This document shows positions 11,151 through 21,848 of a stretch of 25,852 nt of DNA, one piece after another. The notes beneath the pieces are model-generated. The model was not told the DNA's origin and ran no database searches. It worked only from the letters and a program-made list of their open reading frames with translations. How positions within the stretch are numbered: position 1 is the first letter of the stretch; each line of letters begins with the position of its first letter. Source of the DNA: Paraglomus occultum. Taxonomy: Eukaryota; Glomeromycota; Glomeromycetes; Paraglomerales; Paraglomeraceae. The position numbers were made by a program, and so were the translations under genes. Location of the stretch: assembly GCA_910592205.1 (NCBI GenBank), contig CAJVPJ010000408.1, forward strand, positions 1 through 25,852. The letters are read 5' to 3'.

Positions 11151-11350
11151 ATTTCACCTTTATAAAAAGTTAAGACCCAGCAACTGACAATTTATTACAA
11201 GCTCACCAAATCATGCCTACTGAATAAAGTTTTAATTGAGATTTTACATATAAATATTTCTACGTGAGCTTTAACGCCTCATCCTGACAGGCATGGTTGA
11301 TTTAACATGTCCCCTCACGAACATTTTCAATCATTCGTAATCTTATTGTG

Positions 11351-12331
11351 TCATTCTCTTTTCCAATGTTCATCAGACAAGCTCCTCTCGAGACTCCCCT
11401 TCATATCTCTTAATTCTCTTTGTCCTTCAAGAAGTCTCTGTCTTATCTTATCCTTTGCGGCAAAGAATTAGTAAGGAGCTGTGGGATTGATCATCTATGT
11501 TAATAGTTGGTTGTGCTTACAATATTTGTCTCCCTATGTGCATTTTCGAATTCGGTTCTAACCCATCTCAGTGTGTCTGCTCTGTCTTTATTATTAGGGA
11601 TCACTACGTAATATAAAAAAAGGTATATTACATTGACAAGAAAGCGTGACGAAATATTGAAGTATAATCTTACAGCGTGATGTTCTTATTATGTCTCTAT
11701 ACAGATGAAGAACTTGTTGCCTAAGAATATACTAAAACACAGGTGAAGTTGAAAAGCCAGACGAATCAAGTGTTCAACGGTAATCCAATTAAAATCCGCT
11801 GTATTCACCTGTTTTAGTGAAGGAGCCTTCGGAAACCGCATCACTAAATTTATGTCACTCGCATAGAGAAGTGGACATTACTTGTAATAGTAATATTCGA
11901 GTTATCATAGGTAGCGAAGTAATTTTTGGGCAAATCGACCTGTTAAAAAAATTTTTTAAAATCTTGACATACTGTATGTCGTAAGACTTATTGCTGGAAA
12001 GGAAAATGCGCTTTCAGAAAAAAGTAAGGCCGCAAGCCATAAAAATAATACTACATGATCAGTTTAAACGCATAATCTGCGTGGTTCACAGTCAGTTGAT
12101 GTATGCATGAGCACAGTATTTCCCAAGTTAATCGATTACACTAACTCCGGCCAAAGGAAGCAAATATCTATGAAAACAGGACGCTTAAGTACACCTCATG
12201 CTTTCAAAACGTTCACGGTTGATCGAGAAAACTGTTTCCAGCCAATCTAATACTTCGTCCCGTTTTCTCGTTTTCGATTTTGCATCATCCAAACTGATAA
12301 CACGCTTATTTGCCCTTTCTACTATTCTCAT
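11351..12331 (-). CDS. Small hypothetical helical protein, three exons
   Basis: Minus-strand exons 12331-12195, 11581-11521 and 11452-11351 sum to exactly 100 codons (99 aa). Donors are AG|GTGTAC and ATT|GTAAGC. Acceptors are AGACAG and CGCAAAG, the latter with TTACTAATTC as a branch-point candidate. The protein is charged and largely helical, for example KTRKRDEVLDWLETVF and DKIRQRLLEGQRELRDMKG, so coiled coil is likely. The first intron is long (613 nt) and contains an inverted-repeat element (11731-11818). The frame stays open upstream of the ATG to a TAG at about 12354, so a 5' exon may be missing. Another frame after 11360 ends in a plausible alternative C-terminus. No family recognised; it lies downstream of PPN1 on the same strand. 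Confidence 0.5.
11731..11818. repeat. Inverted repeat inside an intron
   Basis: ACTAAAACACAGGTGAA (11731-11747) pairs with TTCACCTGTTTTAGT (11804-11818); the left arm has two extra bases. The 88-bp unit sits in the first intron of the minus-strand gene at 11351-12331. It looks like a short MITE, though no target duplication was found. Confidence 0.6.
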
Positions 12332-12884
12332 CGCTTTATTCAGTCTTATATTCTATCACTCCTGATGAAAGCGTAACGCGCAAACGAATGATAGACTGTG
12401 AAAATTAAGATGCCTGATCCCGTCATAGTATATTTATGCAGAATCAACATTCAATTCGTTCATATCGTGTGTTCGAACTCGCTTTAATAACAACAGGAAA
12501 ACGGGAAGCAATTTTTGTCGCAAAACGGCATCGAGCGTTCAAGTACATAGAATGAATGCGATTTCGATGCATTCCAAGGGAGAAGGCAAGGCATAACGGA
12601 AGAATGTATATTTTTAGAAACTTTTTTTTGAAATAATTATGTAATGCAATTACAAATATATTATTAACGGTAAGCGTTTGAGATTAAAACATTCGTAACA
12701 TCAATTACTACCAATTTTGGAAGAAATGAGAAAAGTATTCCTAATGCGCTAAAAGAGTGGTCAGGATAGAAGGATTATGATATTATGAATTCGACCAAAT
12801 AGAATACACAAGTAGATATATGAAGCGAATAATTAACCAGGCAGGAAAAGTACAAACAACGAAAGAAGTTGCTAGACATATTAT
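12332..12884. other. Spacer between two minus-strand genes
   Basis: Contains the 3' flank of the endopolyphosphatase gene and the presumed promoter of the small gene at 11351-12331. No supported coding region; an upstream exon of the small gene may hide here. Confidence 0.4.
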
Positions 12885-14985
12885 TTAGCCGTCAGTCTCA
12901 CTCACAGTCTGATATAAACAGTACTTCTTCCAAGCCTCACTGTCATCCTGTTCAAACTCGCGCAGTAGTTTCATCCATTCTTTTGGCTCTAATGATTCCA
13001 AACCATATGCATCGCGTGCGGTGTATTCGATCTCGTATTCGAAACTGTCAACCAGATGGGCTTGCGTCATGTTCACATAATATTGGACGTAATCGAGGAG
13101 ATGACCATAGTTATGAGGAGAGGTTGCATAGTGATAGATACGTAATCCTGGATTATTGGCTTACCGTTTTATAAAAAGAGAAGGTTATTGCAAACAGGTT
13201 GTAAAATTGCCAATAATAGGCAATTACAGGATATGTGAAAGAGACTGGGAAGAGCCAATAGATATTCGCCATTTCAAATATTTTCTGCTATGCTCTTACC
13301 AGGAATAACTGAAGGCGCATTATTTAACACCAATACTACATTCTTGTTCGAATTATTTGCAGGTTTTTCTTCCTTCACTACAGGATACATTTTGTATCCT
13401 TCGCTCGATTCAGTTACAAATGCTATTGTGTCATCGTTCGTATGTCCTGAGTCGAAAGATAAAACGCGTGTACAGTACATCAAAGTTAATAAAATTCGAG
13501 CGCTTCTTTATTTAGTCCCTCGTTCTAATTGATTTTGCGAAAAAATTACCTGCAAAGTGTCCAATAATTATATCAGAATAGCGTCCAAGAATATCAACGT
13601 ACATCTCATAGCATTTAGGGAAGTAGGCGATCCTCCCTAATAATAGAACACGATTAGTCGGCATTCCGATATCCTTACAAGTAAGTGAATGTAGTATGTA
13701 CAGCATACGTTTTCAAGCGCATTTGAACACTTCTGCATTGACCAACCATTCTTACCTTTAGCATCAAATGGTGGCACATGCTGCAATATTGCAACTCTCC
13801 TCTCTTTTCCTTTCAGATCTCTCATTTCTCCAGTCATCCATCTCAGCATCTCCCATCCTATAGTTCCTTCAGTGCAATCACCGACTAAGCCATTAACATT
13901 ATATAAATACATTGAATTCATAGAAATAAAAGTCAGGGGACTGTCGGGAATATCGTGACGAAAGTAGCCTCCACGAAGGAAAGAAGATGTCAGGTTGAGA
14001 TTGAGTGGTTTCCAGATGTGAAAGAGAGTATTTAAGAATGGTGTTGGACCAGGTGGGAGAAAGTCGTGTTCTTTTTGGATGATAAAACGAAGGTTAGTAG
14101 TGTGAAATTGTGAACGAAGCAACACAAGAAATGTAGTGGAGCAACGAAAGTATAATTTTTATCAGAGAAATGAAAATTCTATAGTAATTAAGTATAAATT
14201 TGCAAAAAGTTTGAAAATTTATCATACCGTATACGTCGTTGTTACCTATTGTTGGAATCTAGAAGCATTAACCATCGATGATAGATTAATTAACAAAAGA
14301 TTATTAGTAAGACAAAATAAATATAATATTGCCTACTTGATGCCAAATATGTATTTTATCTATCAACTTCTACTTTGCAAATCCCTTATGTTCACTTCTC
14401 GTATCCCAATTTCAATTTTTGTCTCCAAACCGATTCGAGGTTTTAAACACTCACCACTGCGATACCATTTTTAACAAATTCATCCACAAACCATTGCACT
14501 ACCATCTTGTTTCCTTCTTCTACTTCTGCTTTCGTTCTTTCCATCAGCTTATCCCTATCATGTCGTACGCTGTCTCCGGTATAAACAACGAACTGTACAA
14601 GCGATTGTTCGTGAAGGAAATTGAATGTCGCGTTCGCTGTAATAAATGGTGTATCACAAGGCGTGCCAACAGTCCCATACGGAAGGGCTGTGTTTGGTGA
14701 ATTAAGAGAGCGGCGATGACAAGAAAAAGCAGGAGAGGTGTACGGACGGTAGTATGGATCTATGTGAATGTCTTCATATTGAGAGCGAAGAGTAAATATG
14801 GATTGGTTGTATGAAATAATTGGACCGTTTTAGATGACAATATAATATTTACCCGTGATATGCAAGAACTTGGCTGGTATGCCAGTAGTCAGTCGAGTTT
14901 GTGAAAATGGAAAGGAATGAACAGAAAAGTCGAGCGTTGCGAAGATGATAAGTAGTGCTACATACAGCATAATTATGGTGCGCAT
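12885..14985 (-). CDS. PPN1: Endopolyphosphatase, PPN1-type metallophosphoesterase
   Basis: Seven exons on the minus strand, complement(join(12885..13147,13300..13446,13550..13636,13702..14070,14228..14258,14455..14771,14853..14985)), close exactly to 448 aa. Residues 1-24 are a hydrophobic signal or anchor. The calcineurin-like metal-binding motifs follow in order: FLHITDIHIDPYY (D45, H47), GDSVRHD (D111), GNNDVY (N157), QHVPP (H258) and GHFAGHTND (H310, H314). GNND in place of GNHD and GDxxRHD are typical of the PPN1 / acid-sphingomyelinase-like group. PPN1 enzymes cleave inorganic polyphosphate internally in the vacuole. The C-terminal LRIYHYATSPHNYGHLLDYV also fits the family. The protein is shorter than yeast Ppn1 because no long tail follows. 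The fourth intron (13701-13637) carries a clear GACTAATC branch site. It is divergently transcribed from the ARID gene. Confidence 0.9.
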
Positions 14986-15517
14986 GTTGCAGAATGTTGT
15001 GAACGGAAAATTGGTTGTCTGTTGGTATCTGTGTATGGCTGACGTTTCTCTGACGAGATAGTAAAATGCATTTTCGACGAGCGAGTGTGCCAAGTATGAA
15101 ATGATGATCTAATCGTTGATCAGAAAGAACACTTATTTTGGCATAAAACAGTTGAGCCCACAAATCAGGCTTCGGTCACTAATGAATCACGTTCTACCCA
15201 TAATTAGTCGTAATAAATGGCGTGCTCATCAACAAATAAACGACCAAATATATCGCAGCCAGAGCAGAAAGACAATCACCAAAAGAGTCGTCTCATTCAC
15301 TAGAATTTGGAAACACGCAAAAATTGGAAACCTCGAAAATATTTGCTGTAAATGCATTTACTCACTGTTTATGGGGTTAAAAGATCGACCGGTGATCTAT
15401 AGGATAAACGTCCGGTGTAACTAATTACACGTGATTTTATGCTAAAAGATTAAATTTTTATGGGCAAATCTTATTATTATTATTGTTATTTTTACCCTTT
15501 ACAAAATACCTATAAAC
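14986..15517. promoter_or_regulatory. Divergent intergenic region, PPN1 and ARID gene
   Basis: A 532-bp region between the two start codons, so it should hold both promoters and both 5' UTRs. AT-rich, with a TTATTATTATT stretch before the ARID gene start. A 102-aa plus-strand open frame here (15116-15424) has no family support and is not called. Confidence 0.5.
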
Positions 15518-18500
15518 ATGAGTGTTATGCGCTCAGCAACACGTACATCTAAACAAGTCGATGACACAATAGAGCGGACACCGGAATATAACGTGTTTAT
15601 GAAAAAACTGGAGGAGTTCCATATTGCTCATGGGTGAGTTTAGACACTATTAACATGTAACGAAAGGAAGGGTTAGAGCCCTCGTAAAAAATAAAACCGA
15701 GATTACCATACAAGTCCATACGGTTTGACTTCTGATTGACACAATTTTGACAGTCAGACTGTAAAAGACAAGATCAGCAATATTATACAAGTCGCATTTA
15801 GTGTGTGATTTAGTTCTGTCACAACTCAGATTTAGTCTTGCAACAATTTCAAATTCAAATGTACATTCCTGTATCTAGCACGGTACTTCAGAAAGAACCT
15901 GTTCTCGGATCCAAAAAGCTTGATTTGTATAAAATCTATTGTATGGTCGTTGCGGCTGGAGGATTTGAGAAAGTTTCTCAAGAGCGTGGTTGGAAAAAAG
16001 TAACCATTCCATTTAATTTTCCATCCACGTGTACCAACTCCGCGTATGTCATGAAAACGGTCTATGCAAAGTATCTTGAAGCATTTGAGATGGAGCATTT
16101 ATGGGGGAAGCCTGTTCCATATGGAGGTTTACCGAGCAGTATTCCGGTGGGGCAAAAGGATTGGAAGAGAGACATTGGAGAGGGTAGCGGGAAGGAGAGG
16201 GATAGGGGAAGGGGAGAAACAATTGGAATAGGTGCAGTGTTTGGAGATGATTTACGCGGAAATGTAAAAGGACTAAGAGATGGAGGAAATGTAAGTGGTG
16301 CGGGAAGTGGAGGCGGTGAGTATAGTAACGTGATACTGTTTTAAAAGATTGGTGTTGGGTATGAGCTAATGCACAGAATTAATTAGGTGGTGTTCTCGCG
16401 CGTGCATTATTGATAGAGTAATGCTATAACGTCATTATGGTTGATATTCGGAATTAACTTTTTTTTGTATATCTAGTTATCGGTCAGTCGAGATCGCTTG
16501 GATCATCAGGACAGAAGCATTCTTTTAATTCTTTTTCTGATGCGTCATATTCTTACGGACCCAGCGGACAAGCATTAGGTAATTGAGTGAGTTATTAGAT
16601 TTAGTCTCATGTCTGAGAGCACGAACAGTTTTCACTATATAGTGAATTAACAGTATCGTTGTTACGTATTTGACTTCACTAACATTAATTCCACTCAATT
16701 TTTTCATTGCTTTCGTTTCACTTGTTCTCTCTCATCCGACGTGCGTAATATACGAAAAGACAATCATTTAATGGGTGGCCATCATAACAGAATACTGCTC
16801 GCGTTCAAATCATCTCTCCCAAATGAAGTAGAGTGGGCATTCACCAAACTTCTTACTCTTTCATATGAAAAACCCTCGTCACTCTACATCGACTCCATTC
16901 CTGGACTCATCGACACGCTACTCTCATTTGTTCAGCCATTTTACGATACATGTAGGAAGAACTGTGACGAGACGCTTTCACGAGAAGAATATTGGTCACG
17001 TCATTGTGGATTAAGAGGGTGGTGGAACGCAGAAGAAACTGAGAAAGAATATGCGCAAGCAATACAAGCACTCTTAATAATCAGAAATTTGAGTTTCGAG
17101 GGACATAACGCAAGATTGATGGCACACTATAAACCGCTTAGAGACCTACTGATAGAAGGGGTAACATCCCAAACTATCTCAAATTGGTATGAGCTCCGCA
17201 CATACTGCCTCGACGCGATAGAAAACATGTGCTCGTACATAACACTCAGGTCCAAATCTGAGCCTCTCCTTTCCCTACTTTTTTCCATGCTTTTTTCTCC
17301 TGACCGATGTCTGGTTCTATCATCTATCCGTTCGCTAACAAATCTTGCTTCGACTGAGCATAATGTCCTTATATTCCGAACACTGGACGCATCAATTGTG
17401 AGGCGCATGTGTCAGTTGCTACTCGTTAACGATGAGGATCTTATTTCGGCATGCTTGGACTGGTTTTACCAGTTCACTAGCATACATGATGAAACGGCTT
17501 TGGACATTGTGAAACATGCACCGGGAAATTTTGTCAAGCTAATGAAACACTTTTTAAAATATGGAGCCGTAGAAGATTATGAGGAATTTATTATAGGCAA
17601 GGAAACAGAAGGACTCGTACAACACCGTGTAACAAAGTGGGCACATTTGGAAGAACCGCAAAGATGTGTTGAATGGTAAGTTGAATTGGCGGAGAAGTGC
17701 GGACGGGCAACAAACGGAATGAAAGGAGGTGACCCAGCGTCAAGAATGCGAGTGAGATTTGGTGCAAGAGCCCATCACGTGTCTGTATTATGTCATTTTC
17801 CTTCGCTTCCTGTATTCGTATACTCACGACCAATCAATTTCTTTTTTCGCAAAGGCTAAAAGACACATTCGAATCATCTCCCAAGGACAGCCTTCTGCAG
17901 ACTGAAGTATGGTTTGCATATCGTGACGAATTCCGTGAGATACCGCATACTATGATGCCGGCTGCGGAAGTAATAAAACTTGTATCTCAAGCATGTCCAA
18001 ATTCCGTTGCCATGATGGTGAATACGCCTGAAGGACAAAAGTATATTGTTCACGGGATTAGGAGGAAGGCGACCACTAATTCTCATCCATCTGCATCTTA
18101 TCATTCTACGAATTCTGTTCTTCCCACCACCAATACGTCCATTATTAATACCACTGCTGCAAGTACTGCTTCGCCTCTTGTCCCGTCTTCTACCACACCC
18201 CCATCCATATCTCAGCAATCCCCATCTCAACAACCATATCCGTCTCAACAATCACCCCATTCTCAGCAATCACCCCAATCTCAACAATCGCCCCATTCTC
18301 AGCAATCAACCCAATCTCAACAATCGCCCCAACCTCAACAATCGCCCCCGTCCCAACAAGCACTCCCATCTCAACAATCACTCCCATCTCAACAATCACC
18401 TCCATCTCAACAGTCACCTCCGTCTCATCAATCACCTCCATCTCAACAGTCACCGTCTCAACAGTCGCCTCCATCTCAACAACCATCTCAATCACAAGGA

Positions 18501-18872
18501 TCACCTCCAACTCAACAATCAACACCATCACAACAACCAACGCCATCTCAGCAGCCAGCCCCATCTCAACAACTACCCACATCACAAAAATCAAGTAAAA
18601 CTTACCCTGCTATGGCTGCCTCGGCAAAACGAGATCCGAGATCATACAATGATTGTCCAAAAATTTATCTCCAGTCTGACGAAGGCGGAGATGCTATTGG
18701 AATCCCCTTGACAGCAGCGTTGATTCTCAGGAATCTCAGTCAAGTTAAGGCTGTGGTGCCGTATTTTACACCATACGAGGATGAGCTGGCTTGTCTGTTT
18801 GCTTCATGCAGACAATTAGCAAAGTATCTAGGAGAGACATTGGGCAATTTAGCAAATTTGGAAAATACATAA
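15518..18872 (+). CDS. RSC9: ARID / RFX-type chromatin-remodelling subunit, Rsc9/ARID2-like
   Basis: Model join(15518..15633,15879..16315,16477..16578,16760..17675,17855..18872), 862 aa, every intron in phase. The ARID domain spans about residues 19-110 (ERTPEYNVFMKKLEEF, GSKKLDLYKIY, GGFEKVSQERGWKKV). A Gly/Ser-rich linker leads to an armadillo-like helical region (about 225-515) with LPNEVEWAFTKLL and LLIIRNLSFEG. A winged-helix RFX-type segment follows at about 520-594 (WLKDTFESSPKDSLLQTEV). Then comes a Ser-Pro-Gln tract (643-770) and a conserved C-terminal 90 residues (LTAALILRNL, YFTPYEDELACL). This order matches Rsc9 in fungi and ARID2/BAF200 in animals, subunits of RSC/PBAF-type SWI/SNF remodellers in the nucleus. 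The choice of donor at 16316 over the stronger GTAAGT at 16291 is forced by frame. AATAAA follows at 18928-18933. Confidence 0.88.
18210..18593 (+). repeat. Ser-Pro-Gln coding tandem repeat
   Basis: Imperfect tandem units of 12-15 nt, mostly TCTCAACAATCACC(T/C)CC, coding SQQSP / PSQQ over about 128 residues. Purity varies along the array, and length variation between strains would be expected (inference). It separates the RFX-type segment from the conserved C-terminus of the ARID protein. Confidence 0.9.
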
Positions 18873-18927
18873 TTCAGCATGAATACTACTAGTTCTAACA
18901 ACTAGTCATATGTACATACAAACAATC

Positions 18928-18933
18928 AATAAA
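18928..18933 (+). terminator. Candidate poly(A) signal of the ARID gene
   Basis: AATAAA about 55 bases after the stop codon; the spacing fits a polyadenylation signal. Confidence 0.45.
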
Positions 18934-20050
18934 CAACTATATCAAATCATTAGAGAAACCCATCACATTTAGGATTGTCATACATGCAGTATTAATAAGT
19001 ATTATAACGGTCTGGTTTTCGCAAGTGTTATTCCGGTCTGAACCTTTTTACGCAATCGTTATTTGCACACTAAGATGGGTGTTTACATCTAACACTCATT
19101 TTAAATCATGTCTTCTCTTCCGACTTGCTTTGACTTGCAATTTCTGGATTTTGACCAATACTTCAATTCCCTCATCTCGCTCAGTTTATTTAGAAATATC
19201 AGATTAGCTGTACTTGTGCAATAGGTCTTCACTATTCCAATTCTGGAAATAGACACAGCTAAAGCGAATAGAATAACTTGGAACGATGATGTAGTTGAAA
19301 CTCCGAAACAGGTTTTATTATGAGACTAATTAGCATGCTTCAACAACTCAAGCTATAATCAAGCCAATGTTTGAGATGTAATTTTGCGTTATCGGTACTA
19401 CGTCCATATCCATTTGACTAATAATGAATCCCTAACGACTAATTGAAACTGTAAATGTAAAACATAATAGGTGTGTTTTCAAAATAATGCACCATTCGAC
19501 TACTCAGCTAAAAGAAATCGAAACAGAATAGCAAAATAGTTTCATTTTGGTAAATAAGAATTCATCCGGAAAACGGATTTCCAAAAAAAAAACTTGGTCA
19601 CTTGGAATTTGTAACCAGAATTATTTTGAAAATCAGAATAGGTAAATAGGTACGATTTTGAAACTCTGTTCTTGACAACTTTTACTAATATCAGATTTGC
19701 ATTTTTATGTCGAAATTAAGAGATTTGTCTTGATTTTGCATTTTCTTCAATAATGTTATATTGTTTTTGAAATCGCGAACAACAGCGAGAGCAAATTTTT
19801 CATGAAAAATATCCGAAGTTACGCTCAGAAGGATTGGATTAGTAACAATATATCGTAGTTTCAAACTCGTTAAAGTAGGACAAAATTTTCTCAATAGTCG
19901 GACAGTTTATCGAGTATGTATATTAATGTTCTATAATTTACCTTGGCTATGCATTTTCATCTATGCTCGACATACAGACATACGTTAAGAATTATCAAAA
20001 AAAAAATACCCACACTGCTTGCGTTTTTGAAATCTTTCTTATTCTTTTGA
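18934..20050. other. Spacer between ARID and MYB genes, possible LRR relic
   Basis: Mostly featureless AT-rich DNA. On the minus strand at about 19691-19910 one open frame without an ATG reads LRKFCPTLTSLKLRY.., a pattern seen in F-box/LRR proteins, and ends at a TGA. It stands alone without splice support, so it is only a possible gene fragment. The MYB promoter should lie in the last few hundred bases. Confidence 0.3.
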
Positions 20051-20736
20051 ATGATGTCCTGGTCGGCAAAGGTATCATAATCATTTTCATCCATTACAAT
20101 GGTACACAAACCAATTATTATACTAAAAAGCAGTTTATTATAATTATCACAGGAGGACGCAATTTTAGTGAGTCTGTACAATACCTTTGGCGCCTCGTGG
20201 ACTACGATTTCCAAGCGACTGGATGAGAAAACTTCTCGACAGTGTGCAGAAAGGTGGGTTATATTAGACGAGTATGTAAAGTAAACGCTAAATTGGATAA
20301 GTTATATCTACTATTAAAGGTCTGTTGTGACTAATAATGCATCTTCAATGTCAATCTTTCAGATGGAAGAATGTTTTACGCCCCGGCAGTAAGTCTTCTT
20401 TGTTATAATAAGCTGTTTATGATACTCAATACAGCAAATGGCGTATACAGTAGGAACCTCTTCGGTTCTTACTGTACACGCACAATCATTACAAACAATG
20501 CACTTATTAAGATGACTATATTATCCATTTTGTTAGTTATTCTTACTCCTCTTAGCTTAGCGGAACGGAAAATAGTAAAGGAATGTTATGAGATTCATGG
20601 ACCAAGATGGAAACTGATTGCGGAGCATCTTCCTGGTCGCACTCCTCGAATGGTGAAAAATTGCTGGCATTCTATGGAGAGAACAGAATTCGTTAAAATT
20701 CGTAAGCAAATGTCGATAAGCCGACTACTTAATTGA
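20051..20736 (+). CDS. Short two-repeat MYB DNA-binding protein
   Basis: Model join(20051..20071,20153..20253,20363..20388,20537..20736), 115 aa, in phase. A TGA directly precedes the first ATG in frame, which fixes the start. Repeat 1 (about 4-43) reads WSAKEDAILVSLYNTFGASW then RQCAERW, with all three Trp. Repeat 2 (about 53-95) reads TPLSLAERKIVKECYEIHG, RWKLIAEHLPGRTP and MVKNCW, with Leu in place of the first Trp, a common change in the second repeat of two-repeat MYBs. Such proteins bind DNA in the nucleus. Here almost nothing lies outside the two repeats, so no activation domain is visible. For exon 4, the acceptor at 20536 is preferred because it restores the usual PGI..TP linker; acceptors further on shorten it or give a stop. 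Confidence 0.75.
20443..20479. repeat. Palindromic hairpin with TA-CAGT ends in a MYB intron
   Basis: Arms GTATACAGTAGGAACC (20443-20458) and GGTTCTTACTGTACAC (20464-20479) enclose a 5-nt loop; in RNA they pair with one mismatch and one G-U. Within it, TA-CAGT...ACTG-TA has the form of two abutting pogo-type termini. It sits inside the third intron of the MYB gene. Confidence 0.7.
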
Positions 20737-20757
20737 GCTTTGTATCTTTATATTGGA

Positions 20758-20836
20758 TAGGATAATACGATATGATATGGATATGCTATGATTAGAATAC
20801 GATATATGATACAGTATGATATGATATGATATGATA
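20758..20836. repeat. Degenerate ATGAT pentanucleotide repeat
   Basis: Runs of TATGA/GATAT units just after the MYB stop codon; the cleanest part is about 20815-20835. Simple sequence repeat in the 3' flank. Confidence 0.7.
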
Positions 20837-21406
20837 ACTAGAGTTTGATATGAAACCAAACTTTCAACTTATGACGTTGACCCCCATGCAGGAGTAAAGT
20901 TCGCAGTCTTTTGCAACTACCTATGCCTTCAATATGCTTAGTCTATTAAATATTTTTCTTTTGCGTTCAGCCTGGGGGTTTAGGTTCCCAGATGTTACAA
21001 TAAATATTTATATATGATGTATGTCATCCCCACGATTCACGTGAGTTTTCGGGTGCAGCCTACCGGATGACCTAATTGGCTGCTGTTTATCAACCTTGTA
21101 GTCAAAGCTTTCTTGCGATCTAAAACGAGGCTGTTCATCACAAGATCGATGCTTTTTCATCAACTAATTTTAGTCTCCTCTTTTTAATATCCACGGTCAT
21201 TTCGACTCGACTATAGGAACGTTAGCAAAATTCTTCACGCAGTTTGTGACCGTATTACAAATTTGCTTTTAGCATCACTGACGTCGTACATTCACCGGCG
21301 TTTATAACGACATAAATGGTTTAGCTTATATGTAGGTGTATGCAAGAAAAACAACCGCTTGTGTACGACACGAGTTTGGAATAAAGGAAGCGTCTTCCAG
21401 AGCTGG
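20837..21406. other. Spacer before the small membrane-protein gene
   Basis: No supported gene. A TGACGTCG at about 21280 matches a CRE-like core but has no further support. Presumed promoter and 5' UTR of the next gene. Confidence 0.35.
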
Positions 21407-21848
21407 ATGGTCAAACTTTATCGTATTCTAACAAAAATGACTGTCGACGTATGTGTTCATTTTCTTGTTGCTACTGGTATAGTAGTATGGATATCAGTAT
21501 TCGTTATTGCTTACTTGCTCATGAGTAGGAATTATCCTCCACCAACCGTATTGGTACGCAAAGTTTATACTCACTTTTCTCATCTAAATTGGAACTCTGC
21601 GCAATTATTTAATTACAACACGACTATTATTCATACAGTACGGTATTATTAATTCTGATATCAACATTAATGTTGACTTTCAATCAGTCACTCCTTATGA
21701 GCGTAATATTAATATCGACGACCGCCTAACGGAGATTATTACTCTACTGGCGAACATAGTGGAAAGTATGTCGATGGAGAGAATTCGCCGAAACATGTCT
21801 ATAAGAAATTTTTTGAACCCGGAATTCTTGGGTGGTGGGAGGCAATAA
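21407..21848 (+). CDS. Small single-pass membrane protein, two exons
   Basis: Model join(21407..21553,21639..21848), 118 aa, in phase. The intron (85 nt) starts GTACGC and ends TCATACAG, with CATCTAAAT as a branch candidate; a donor at the following GTTTAT is also in frame and would add three residues. The N-terminal part holds one long hydrophobic segment (about residues 12-35, VDVCVHFLVATGIVVWISVF) followed by PPPTV. The C-terminal 70 residues are soluble, Asn/Ile/Asp-rich and then basic (MERIRRNMSIRNFLNPEF). No family recognised; location in an internal or plasma membrane is an inference from the single segment. A Met at 21437 is an alternative start that keeps the membrane segment. Confidence 0.55.

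Noticed and set aside
13674..13708. 35-nt intron in the PPN1 gene
   Set aside because: Too short for an intron; the 65-nt alternative (13637-13701) has a GACTAATC branch site and also keeps frame.
14136..14474. 112-aa plus-strand open frame
   Set aside because: Covers introns and exons of the minus-strand PPN1 gene in antisense; composition is random-like.
15116..15424. 102-aa open frame in the divergent promoter region
   Set aside because: No domain, no splice support, and it sits where both promoters are expected.
16291..16296. Strong GTAAGT donor inside ARID exon 2
   Set aside because: Using it puts exon 3 in a frame that hits a stop; the weaker GTGAGT at 16316 keeps frame.
18046..18711. 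221-aa plus-strand and 134-aa minus-strand frames across the Gln-rich repeat
   Set aside because: Repeat-coding DNA stays open in several frames; only the in-phase frame joins the conserved RFX-type and C-terminal segments.
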